Below, one piece after another: positions 46,604 to 59,300 of a stretch of 64,000 nt of DNA; within the stretch, counting starts at the first letter, position 1; every line of letters begins with the position of its first letter. The position numbers were made by a program, and so were the translations under genes. Source of the stretch: Paraescarpia echinospica. Taxonomy: Eukaryota; Annelida; Polychaeta; Sabellida; Siboglinidae. The notes under the pieces are model-generated. The model was given only the letters and a program-made list of their open reading frames with translations. It had not been told where the DNA came from and searched no databases. The stretch covers positions 55,039,535-55,103,534 of the forward strand of contig CM034543.1 of NCBI GenBank assembly GCA_020002185.1, read 5' to 3'.

Positions 46604-47808
46604 GCACACATCAGCCGACTAAAGTCGACGGGCGGTCGGCGTGAACAGCAATCGGGGCTAAACGCCAGTTAGTTCCGCCGACTAGCCCCGACTTCTGCCT
46701 GCGCACACCAGCCAGCACACACCTACTGACTCGACCCGACCGTCGGCGTTCGACGTGATCTTTGTGGAAAATAAATCACTAAAAGTACGCCTGTTTTTTC
46801 CTTTGGTGTTTACTCGAGAATTTATTCTCGAGAATGGCGCCTTTGTCAGAGAAAAATATGATAATTTTCGGGCTGGCTGTAGCAGCAGTTGCCATAATAC
46901 GATGTCGTCGCCGCCGCCGCATATCTTAGCATAACGCCGACTGCTGATTAGCGCCGACCGCCGATTCAAAATTCGAATCGGCGTAAAACGTCTGATTAAG
47001 TGTCCTGCTCACACCAACCGACTGCATTTAGCAAATCCTCCATCAAAGAAACGTATAGCGTCAAGCTATGTTTTATATCAGAAAAAAAAACCTTATATTT
47101 AACCGGTCCAGTTAACAGTATGTTGAAGCCTTAATCAGTCGCATCCAACGAATTCCTGAAAAAAGTATTTTACCGCTACCGTTGCTTTGCGGATTTTTAA
47201 TGCTTATATATGCGCCCGGTAGCGGCGCCACCAGCGGTAATTTTTTTTACAAGACAAGATGGCGATTCCTATCGGAAGCGGGAAAAAAGTCAGACGGAAA
47301 TTAGGCTTATTTGTGGCGCCAGGTTTAAGGACAAGCAATAAAAACGATGATGATCAATTGCTATAGGATAAATAACGATCTATCACTATTTGAAACGTTG
47401 GTTACCCGCCAGGCCAGTAAAATATGAAAGTGAAAATTGAAAGCACGTGGCCCGAATTGGCTTGGAAACTCAACAAAGTCGCCGGGCTTATATTGAAGCC
47501 TATTACATGATCGCCTTATGATTTCTTATTGACCACGTTACCGCCGATCGTCGTGTTATGACAAAAAACCTGCGCACACCAGCCGACTCCTCATCGGATA
47601 TGCACCGACTTGTCACCAGATACCTGCTTAGCTAATGCCGACTGCCGATTACCGCCGACCGCCGATTCAAAATTAGAATCGGCGTAAAACGCCGGATTAA
47701 GGCCGACGGTCGACTTTCTGTCCTGCTCACACCATCCGACTGACGAAACATTTAGGGGGCAGTCAGGGGGCAGTCGGCGCTAACACCCACTAGTCGGCTG
47801 GTGTGTGC
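46604..47808. mobile_element. Putative DNA transposon with GCCGAC-rich ends
   Basis: The left end gcacacatcagccgact (46604-46620) is the inverted match, with one mismatch, of agtcggctggtgtgtgc (47792-47808). The interior has direct repeats of the end motif (near 46700, 47010 and 47572) and two copies of an inverted repeat gccgattc/gaatcggc (46960-46982, 47661-47683) in a shared context about 700 bp apart. No transposase frame and no clear target duplication are seen. It could be a non-autonomous element or two nested copies. Confidence 0.55.
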
Positions 47809-47809
47809 C

Positions 47810-48500
47810 TAGCTTTTTTTAAGCCGACTGACGCAGTAGAGATAAACTCCGTTGGGGTGTCAGCTGCCCGCGGATCTGACGGATAGCTTGCCTCGCCCAC
47901 GTCACCTAATACCGGTCGTATTTAATTGAGCGCGACTCCCTGTCGACACTGTCCCGACATCCGCCTCTGGTAATTTGAGTGTCCGTTTAATATTTGATGA
48001 CGCCGGAGACACGTCCGCGAGCAAAGTCCCCCGTGCGTTCGCGCGGCGACTTTTGCATTACCCATAGGCTATAGTATCGTTCAGCGTTGAAACATCCAGA
48101 CGTCACTAAATGATCGACGAATTCACCTACTGATGCATGTTACAACATTTAGTAGATCCTTAGAGTGCTTCCTCGACGCTGACGAACGAAACCCATTAAT
48201 AATCGGGCAAATATATTCCTGCTTTGACGCCGACCAAACCGACGCGTAGACAAGCACCGACATACTCATAGTGTCCAGATGTTATGTTCTGAATGAAGCA
48301 GACGTGCGCGTGTCACTGCAGTAATGTATTATTATTCCCCATGATACACAACTTTCGCGAGTGCATGCATTATAACATTTACTCCCAGTGTGAATTCGGA
48401 GAATAGTATAATAACATACAAATAACGACCTCATAGCGATTGTTGCAATGACTAATGCAGGGAAATGACGCCGAACAGCATGTCCGTAAGGGAAATGACG
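47810..48500. other. Intergenic, no recognisable feature
   Basis: Moderately GC-rich, no family-like frame and no clear repeats except the start of the 52-bp array near 48500. Confidence 0.45.
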
Positions 48501-48519
48501 TCGAACAGCATAATCAGCT

Positions 48520-49370
48520 AGGTGGTAGCAACGGCAATTGTATCAGTATATGACAAAGAAAGGCATTAATAATGTGATAGCAACGGCAATTGTATCAGTA
48601 TATGATGAAGAACAACACAAACAATGTGATATCAACGGCAATTGTATCAGTATATAATAAAGAACAACATTAACAATGTGATAGCAACGGCAATTGTATC
48701 AGTATAGGATAAAGAACAACATTAACAATGTGATAGCAATGGCAATGATATCAGTATAGGATAAAGAACAACATTAACAATGTGATAGCAACGGCAATTG
48801 TATCAGTATAAGATAAAGAACAACATTAACAATGTGATAGCAACGGCAATTGTATCAGTATATGATAAAGAACAACATTAACAATGTGATAGCAACGGCA
48901 ATTGTATCAGTATAGGATAAAGAACAACATTAACAATGTGATAGCAACGGCAATGATATCAGTATATGATAAAGAACAACATTAACAATGTGATAGCAAC
49001 GGCAATTGTATCAGTATAGGATAAAGAACAACATTAACAATGTGATAGCAACGGCAATGATATCAGTATATGATAAAGAACAACATTAACAATGTGATAG
49101 CAACGGCAATTGTATCAGTATAGGATAAAGAACAACATTAACAATGTGATAGCAACGGCAATGATATCAGTATAGGATAAAGAACAACATTAACAATGTG
49201 ATAGCAACGGCAATTGTATCAGTATAGGATAAAGAACAACATTAACAATGTGATAGCAACGGCAATTGTATCAGTATAGGATAAAGAACAACATTAACAA
49301 TGTGATAGCAACGGCAATTGTATCAGTATATGATAAAGAACAACATTAACAACGTGTTGGCAACGGCAAT
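48520..49370. repeat. 52-bp minisatellite, about 16 copies
   Basis: The unit contains gtgatagcaacggcaattgt, atcagtatatgataaagaac and aacattaacaat (starts at 48678 and 48730). From about 48900 copies alternate between caattgtatc and caatgatatc forms, suggesting a 104-bp higher-order unit. The edges decay from 49370. Confidence 0.93.
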
Positions 49371-49379
49371 ATTATCAAC

Positions 49380-50110
49380 GTGTGACAAAGAAAGACAAGA
49401 AGAATATGACAACAACGGAATGTTATCAATACATAACAACGAACAACATCACGAATACGATAGCGGTGGCAATGTTATCAATGTATTACAAAAACCAACA
49501 TTAAGGATTATTTAGCAGAAGTGCGATGAACACATCTTCACAGCGCGGCCTTGTTAGCGATCGATTGCAGCAACAGCTTCCAGCATCAGCGACACCGTGT
49601 TCCAATTACAGACTAGTCAGAATTGCAATATCGGCGCTGTTCCCGCAACTGCCTTCGTTCGTCGCTCGACGAACGAAATATTGATAGAACTTCGACCTCG
49701 CTCTGGCGAAGCACACTCCGATTGCACGCGCGAGCGACGCGCGCTTATCTCGTCTCATGACAAATTTGGTGCGATTATGTGAGCGTCCCACGATTGATTT
49801 CTTAAGCCTCGCGACAGCCTTGCGGCATCTCTCGCTTCTTGCTCAGATCGACTGTTTACCGAAGCGAATTGGATGTGTGTAAATACTGGATAGTTAATGG
49901 AATATGTTGCGAGATTGCTTTTATACAGCTATGATATGGATGGAATTGAAAATGGCGGTGAAATATATGTATTATCGTAAATAATGCAGCCAATCAATTT
50001 ATATATCAATATCCGAATATGTTGTTGATCTCATTTTCTCCCCTTTCTCCCTGTTGTCTGTGGCGCAGTTGGCATCGAGACTTGTCCTTGATTGTTGTTT
50101 TTCTTTCTTT
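49380..50110. other. Intergenic, nothing recognised
   Basis: Mixed composition. Short frames on both strands between 49600 and 49790 are not recognisable. Confidence 0.45.
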
Positions 50111-50127
50111 TCTTTTCCCCTCAACAC

Positions 50128-50940
<813 letters not shown>

Positions 50941-51076
50941 CGCAACCACACACAAACACAAACCAATTATCCTCCATATCTCTTCCCCTCTGTCCGGTCT
51001 TTCTCTCCGCCCTCTTTCTTTCCATTCATCTCCCAAATCTGAATGTGTTTCGTCTCGTTGTATACTCCGTCAAACA

Positions 51077-51186
51077 GCCACCACGTCCCACCTACTGTGG
51101 TGTCCTATTTTATTCACCACGTCCCACCTCCTGTGGCGTCCTATTTCAGCCACCACGTCCCACCTACTGTGGCGTCCTATTTCAGC
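51077..51186. repeat. 36-bp tandem repeat, 3 copies
   Basis: The unit begins caccacgtcccacct and contains tgtggcgtcctatttcag; starts at 51079, 51115 and 51151. Confidence 0.85.
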
Positions 51187-52294
51187 GCCTGCGTCAATAT
51201 TCCTTCTCGGTATTCAATCATAATAAAACGACGAAATCTAAGCTCGTTAGTCTCACTCATTTCTACATCTCGCGTTCTCTGTATCGGTCCAACAATACTG
51301 CGATATAATAATATATATCTTGGATCACAAACACACAGATATGCCACTACACGAATCGGTTAGTATTCCCGCCGTTCTTTATCAAAGTCTATAAGTGGTT
51401 ACTCCACTGCTGATGGAAGGAAAATCAACATAAGAAACAACACTTACAAACGTCCGCATCAACATCGATGAAAGAAACACTAACAGCAAATGCGGCGCAT
51501 TAACAAAGGCGACACCAGCAAAGATAATGATGAATGACAGCAAATGTAGTTATATCAACAAGCCTTTTAAGAGACAGAATCAGGCACGACGAGCTGATTA
51601 CTTTGGACATCGCAGGGGAGAAAATTACGTAACCAATTCCATCGCTTCCGATACGTTTAGGGGCAATATCAAAATATAGATGTATGACACTGCACGACAT
51701 TTATATTTATATACACTGCAGGATATATTATTATTATTACTACTATTATTATTACTGTTACTAAGACAGCCCCATATATCTTGAATCACCCGTATTTTAA
51801 AACATTGTATTAACATTAACAACAAAACAAAATATATAATATACAAATATTTAAATGTTTTAGTATTGAAATAAACACACAAATGGGTATATCAAGTTTG
51901 GTAGTTAGCAGCAGTTTCGATTAGGAGATGGGTCGGCCATGTTTTCTTAAAGGTAACTGACAATATAACCAAAGCACTCCAGAGATGGAACCCCAAGGAT
52001 AACAAGGATGATAAAAAAACAGAACTACGAATTGATGGGGAATTGGGGGATATGCTCCTCAATTGGGGCCAGACTGCAATGCAGAATGCAGACCGACATA
52101 AGTGGAAATGACTTGTCTCCGCCTCGTGCGCCATTAGCAAGAAGAGGATTAAGTCAATGAATCGCATAGTATCGTTAATCGATAAGAACTGTTATTTTCA
52201 GATCAAACTGGCCGATTTCCTTTATGAGTTCGAAGTGTTACTTGGCGTATATGAAGATCTTCTCATTATATACAGTTGCATGTAATTCGAGCTG

Positions 52295-52400
52295 TCAAGT
52301 AACCTGGGGGAGAGGGGTGAGAGGGGGAGAGGGCGGAGAAGGGAGATGGCGGAGAGGGGGAGGGGAAGGGGGAGAGGGGGGAGAGGGGGGAGGGGAGGGA
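52295..52400 (+). promoter_or_regulatory. G-rich tract upstream of gene 2 (possible G-quadruplex)
   Basis: Runs of gggggagagg and gggaggggaaggggga give many G3+ blocks on the + strand, about 0.9 kb before the gene 2 start codon. The sequence supports quadruplex potential only; no promoter function is shown. Confidence 0.4.
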
Positions 52401-53294
52401 TAATCATTTTATAATATTTAGTAATATTATTTTATTAGTTAGTGATTTTCGTGAAGTTAATAATAATAGTTTATAATATCAAATTTTATTATTTTATTAT
52501 TTTTGCTGGTATCGACTCAACTGATTTGGTGGCAAATTTGCAGCAATCATCCCCTGTTTTGACAGATAACGGCGCTTTACAAAACGTCTGTATCATTATA
52601 ATAATTATCTCGTCTACAAATCCGCGTCACGAATGGCGTGGATCGAATGCGGATTTGCATCGAAACGACAGACAATGAACACCGACAAGGTCCGGCTTGT
52701 TTCCGTCTGATCTGCCATCTACTCACACGAGAGCGTATGTGTTTTTACGTAATCATTCGTGCGCCGAATTACAAACGACTAATTCCGCAACCTGGGACCA
52801 GCCGGCCAGCGTGAGCGCACAAACCAATTTGCATAATAGCGTTACCCGGCGCGCGTTCGTTGCCAGTACAGTAACAAAAGCCGCCCGGTGATAAATTATT
52901 CGGAACCATTGTCTCTGCATGGCCCGTGCTGTCATCCTTCCTTCCCGGCGTGAATTGTTTAAAAGCTACAATTCAATACAATTTCTCACGGTAGATTATT
53001 TTAGAATATATTATATATTTGCGATTGTGCGTGCGTATGTACGGTCTGTGCGCGGGGCGTTTCTTCCACGCAGCTGTGTTAACATAACAAATGTCCCACC
53101 TCAGCTACGCGGCTGTCAATTACCATCGGTCATGCGCAGTAAGACGGTCTGCCGACAACATCATCCGTCGGTTGAAGACAGCATTGGAAGCGATCGCGAG
53201 ACGGTTGCCGCACGCATAGCCTGCTATGGCGGAGTAGGATGTCCGCCCGTGGAAAACAACGCTCACGAGTAGTCGCCTAAATATCCACGTAGGG

Positions 53295-53391
53295 ATGGCG
53301 GCTATACGATCATGTGGCCTGTTCGTTATCTTTATTCTGCTTCGGTTAAAATCTGGACAGGCAGAAAGATTCACCCATCTACTAAACATCG
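53295..53391 (+). CDS. Gene 2 exon 1: signal peptide
   Basis: ATG at 53295 (G at -3 and +4) opens a 32-codon segment with hydrophobic core GLFVIFILL and likely cleavage after SGQA. It ends HLLNIG, with the Gly codon split one base before the donor gtaagt. The two bases at the start of exon 2 (GA) complete it, giving NIGAMFD, the usual start of the mature iGluR domain (family IGAIFD). It is found by phase and homology, not by ORF length. Confidence 0.82.
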
Positions 53392-56300
53392 GTAAGTCTG
53401 TCGCGTTTTCGGTTCGATGCAAGCGCGCTCTTTAAAGTCTCGTTTCTGTCATGCAAATACAAATTGTGAAATAATGAAAACTGGCAGCATTTTACTGGGT
53501 CAACGCCGTCACAGCAAGTGCGTTGCATATGCATTTGTACGACATGCAAGATTCCGACGTCGCTAACGTTATCACAGATTGTGGTAAACTTCAAAACTAT
53601 TATTCATATAATATATATAGATGTAAGGGAGTAGCAATGCATGCATGCACAGTAGTATTTTCATGCCGTTGTTCTGGCTGTTTATTCCCGCAACGCTGTA
53701 GATATTTTGCATATTGTATGGCGGAACAACGTGAACGTATGTCCGCCATTACATCGGGCCGTTATGCTAATGCATAACCACGCACGAGTTATTTATTTCA
53801 AATAGGTCTCGTACTTTATCAAATAGGAGGTTCAACGAAACGAATCTAGTCACGTAACTCATGATCCATAGCGGATGGGAATGTATTAATTCATAAACCA
53901 ATATATACGTACCACAAATGCATATAGGTATCGTTAACACAATGTTAACTACTGTTAACACACATGGTTGTGGTTGTGTACAATTGTATAACAGCATTTC
54001 ATAAAGACCACCAATTCCTAGATCTTAAACAAAACTTAATCCGCATACTAAACCATTCAAATATGATAATATGTTATGTTTATGTGAGTTTCTGTAATGA
54101 TATTACATCATGCTATTAATGACGTAGACCCTTATATTACATCATGCTATTAATGACGTAGACCCTTATATTACATCACGCTATTAATGACGTAGACCCT
54201 TATATTACATCACGCTATTAATGACGTAGACCCTTATATTACATCACGCTATTAATGACGTAGACCCTTATATTACATCACGCTATTAATGACGTAAACC
54301 CTTATATTACATCACGCTATTAATGAAGTAGACCCTTATATTACATCACGCTATTAATGACGTAGACCCTTATATTACATCATGCTATTAATGACGTAGA
54401 CCCTTATATTACATCATGCTATTAATTACGTAGACCCTTATATTACATCACGTTATTAATGACGTAGACCCTTATACTACATCATGCTGTTAATGACGTA
54501 GACCCTTATATTACATCATGCTATTAATGACGTAGACCCTTATATTACATCACGCTATTAATGACGTAGACCCTTATATTACATCATGCTATTAATGACG
54601 TAGACCCTTATATTACATCACGCTATTAATGACGTAGACCCTTATATGACATCATGCTGTTAATGACGTAGACCCTTATATTACATCATGCTATTAATGA
54701 CGTACACCCTTATATTACATCATGCTATTAATGACGTAGACCCTTATATTACATCATGCTATTAATGACGTAGACCCTTATATTACATCATGCTGTTAAT
54801 GACGTAGACCCTTATATTACATCATGCTATTAATGACGTAGACCCTTATATTACATCACGCTATTAATGACGTAGACCCTTATATTACATCATGCTATTA
54901 ATGACGTAGACCCTTATATTACATCACGCTATTAATGACGTAGACCCTTATACTACATCATGCTGTTAATGACGTAGACCCTTATATTACATCATGCTAT
55001 TAATGACGTAGACCCTTATATTACATCATGCTATTAATGACGTAGACCCTTATATTACATCATGCTATTAATGACGTAGACCCTTATATTACATCATGCT
55101 GTTAATGACGTAGACCCTTATATTACATCATGCTATTAATGACGTAGACCCTTATATTACATCACGCTATTACTGACGTAGACCCTTATATTACATCATG
55201 CTATTAATGACGTAGACCCTTATATTACATCATGCTATTAATTACGTAGACCCTTATATTACATCACGCTATTAATGACGTAGACCCTTATACTACATCA
55301 TGCTGTTAATGACGTAGACCCTTATATTACATCATGCTATTAATGACGTAGACCCTTATATTACATCATGCGCTATTAATGACGTAGACCCTTATATTAC
55401 ATCATGCTATTAATGACGTAGACCCTTATATTACATCATGCTATTAATTACGTAGACCCTTATATTACATCACGCTATTAATGCCGTAGACCCTTATACT
55501 ACATCATGCTGTTAATGATGTACCCTTATGTTACATCACGCTATTAATGACGTAGACCCTTATATTACATCATGCTGTTAATGACGTAGACCCTTATATT
55601 ACATCACGCTATTAATGACGTAGACCCTTATATTACATCACGCTATTAATGACGTAGACCCTTATACTACATCATGCTGTTAATGACGTACCCTTATGTT
55701 ACATCATGCTGTTAATGACGTAGACCCTTATATTACATCATGCTGTTAATGATGTAGACCCTTATATTACATCATGCTGTTAATGACGTAGACCCTTATG
55801 TTACATCACGCTATTAATGCCGTAGACCCTTATACTACATCATGCTGTTAATGACGTACCCTTATATTACATCATGCTGTTAATGATGTAGACCCTTATA
55901 TTACATCATGCTGTTAATGACGTAGACCCTTATATTACATCATGCTGTTAATGATGTAGACCCTTATATTACATCATGCTGTTAATGACGTAGACCCTTA
56001 TGTTACATCATGCTATTAATGACGTAGACACTTATATTACATCATGCTGTTAATGATGTAGACCCTTATACATTTTATGAAAAGGATGCAACAAGGTCAA
56101 TATTTTCGCTCGAATCGATCATGGCATCATGACACCCAAGACGGAATTCACCCTCCAAAACATGATTTGTTAGGCGAACCAATACTGAAGAATCGCCATT
56201 TCGTAATTATTAAAAAAAGGAAAACTGCATAAAGTAATCACTTATTTCCAAATCTTGTTTTTACTCTTAAACTATAGTATTATAACAACCGGTGCGTCAT

Positions 56301-59300
56301 TATCACAAACAAAACACATTAAAAATGATAGCACCTGACAATACTATGCCAGTTGTTATGATAATAATACTATTGTGTAATGATGCAAACAAATTATTGA
56401 CAACGACTGATCAACCATTTGCATAACCAATTCACTGCCGCAACAGAGCAGATGAAATATTGGAAAACAGTAACATGGTGGCGACCCCTAGCGAATGCAT
56501 TTACACATTCTTTCTAGAATCTTTCGTGGTGATCGAACTTCACGAATGTCGTTTCTTAGAACTATGTTTACTTATTAAGGTACCAATGCCAAATAGGTGA
56601 TGGTACTGGTAGCGGTTGACCGTGGCGGTGGCGGTGGTGGTGCTGTGTATGCGTGTGAGTGACCGCGCGCGTGCGTGCGTGTGTGTGTGTACGTATGTAT
56701 GTATGTATATATGTATGTACGTAAGCCTGCAAACATGCATGCATATATATGTATACATAATACATTATGGAACGTATCCTGTATTTGACGACATGTGCAG
56801 GAGCCATGTTCGACCACACTTCCACCGAGACGAGCACGGCTCTCGGCTACAAACTTATGTTGTTCAACAAGAACCAAGCGCGACTCAGGTTGACGGGGGA
56901 CGTCGTACACATCGCCATGAACGACAGTTACTCCGTCACGACCAATAGTGAGCACAACTGCAACTGATTCTGATTTGAAATATAACAATAACTTATATTA
57001 TTCCGTTTCCTAGTAGGTTGTTCTCCTACCTTGGTCCTTTCTACATGGGCGAGGTTTAGGACGTGCACTGCTCTTGTTATTGTTGCCCTCCACTGCTCCT
57101 TTCTCTCCAACTTTCGTCTTACTCCGTCTCTCTAACTTCCGAGTTTAGGTATTCCTCTCGTCTTGGCTGTGTTCTTGTCTATTTATTGCGGCTATTTCCT
57201 CCGCATCTGCTCATTTGGACAATCTGCCTACATCCATTCGTATCAATTGGCCAGCCTACGTCACCCAGATTTGTATTAATCTTTCCATTAAACTACACTG
57301 CATGTTTATCTAATTCCTCAAAGAAATAATTCTTATCATATCCTCCCTATTTGTTCCTGTGAATCTCGGACATAGGTATTCTTGCAAACCTGCAGCTTCT
57401 GTTGTATGATATCATACAAATTCCTATGTTCCACCGTGCGTTCGGTCGACTGTTTGCAGTCTGCAGCTTCATGTCACGCGGTATCGTTGCGCTGTTCGGC
57501 ACTCACCGGGCAAGCAGCATAAACGCCATCAAGTCGTACACGAGTACGTTCAGGATGCCCTTCATCACGCCCAGCATGGCCATCAACACGACCGGACAAC
57601 AGAACGACTACGAGCTGTACATGAGCCCGCTCTACGCGGGCGCACTCGTCAGCATCATCCGGAACTACGAATGGCGCAAGATCTACTATTTGTACAGCGA
57701 CGACGAGGGTAAGTGGAATATGTAGTGGTTAAAGCGAGGTTTTCTGTTAAATTTGCCGAAATCATCTTCTCATGATGGGTGTCTGACTGACAACAACATG
57801 TACTTGCGTCGAAGCTGGTGACAGTTCGTTCGCTGCGGCCGCTGCAACTCTCTGGAACACTCTACCTAATTACATTAAATCTTCGGACACTCTTGGCAGT
57901 TTTAAATGTCAATTAAAACACAGTTATTTAGAATATAATTCTAGACGAACGCTAGTAGCTTGTTTGTGACTGTCCTCAGTGGACTTATTTATATTAGTAT
58001 TTTTTTAGAACTATTTATTTGATTTTATACTGCTATATTTTAGTGATTAACTTATGCATTGTAATTTAGTAATTACATTATATTGTATTTATTTTAAGTT
58101 AACATCTTACTATCATATTCAAAATATTTTGTTGCCTTTTATTAGTTTATTTATTAATATTTTATTACTATTGTATGGCACACTTTTAATTTAAATGACT
58201 GTGTTAGTACTAATATTTTAGTTTAATGATCATGACACACGATGTATTGTAAAGCGCCACGAACAATTGTGGGTCCGGCGCTATAACAAATTAAATATAT
58301 TATTATTATTATTATACTATGAGTTAACGTCACCTCTTGTATACCCTTCACATCCACAGGTCCATATGCGTAACCACCACCTCTAGCGTCCCCTTCTCCT
58401 TCACAGGATACATTTATTTTTCTCAAGTTATAATCAAGGAAATATCATAACCACAATTGTCGTTATACAAAATTAGTCTGTATTAAAACGAGAAAAACAA
58501 CCGAACACATAATCATTAAATAATACATTTAACATACAACAAATTAAGTTTATTACAGTCTATCTCGACAAACATGACAATTTCGTTCTAGCTTTTAAAT
58601 GATCGTATAGATTCAACGATACATGTTGACATCAGGCATGGGACAATTAACTTGGATAGTTAATTAATTAAGTTGCAATTAATTCGGATATTTTATTTTA
58701 ATTAAATTAAATTAACCTCACATATTTATTAGGTCACTTAAATTAAATTAATCTCCCAAATTGTTCAATTAAATTAAATTAACAATTAACTTTCATTCAA
58801 TTAACAATAAATGTCAATTAACTTCAATTAAATTACAATTAACTTCAACTCAGTTAACCATTAATTTTAATATAAGACAAAATCTCTAAGGGGGCGAACT
58901 GGAACGGATCACCACGGGAAGAAATGTCTAACAGGGCAAGGCTACTAATAAAGCATAGTTATATTGTACAAATATCTCTAAAATTTGAAAGCACATTTCG
59001 AGAGTTTAAGTTAAAATATTGTATTGCCAAATTGTTTTTTTTTTCTTCAAGTTTACGTTTTTGGGATTTTGTTATAAATTGTCTAGAAAACCTCCAGATA
59101 GACTTTGTACTTGGATGTGTATTAGAAGCAAATGAAGCATACATGGCTGGCAGTGGCAGAACACCTGGTCCACAGTTACTGTATGCTCAGACGGTGGATT
59201 AACACCTATTAGTGTCAATGGGTCAATGTCCCCTTTGTTCTGTTGTCAGGCTGTCCCCTTTGTTCTGTTGCCAGGCTGTCCCCTTTGTTCTGTTGCCAGG

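Noticed and set aside
54092..56068. 34-bp regular array as CRISPR
   Set aside because: No spacers; continuous tandem units in a eukaryotic intron.
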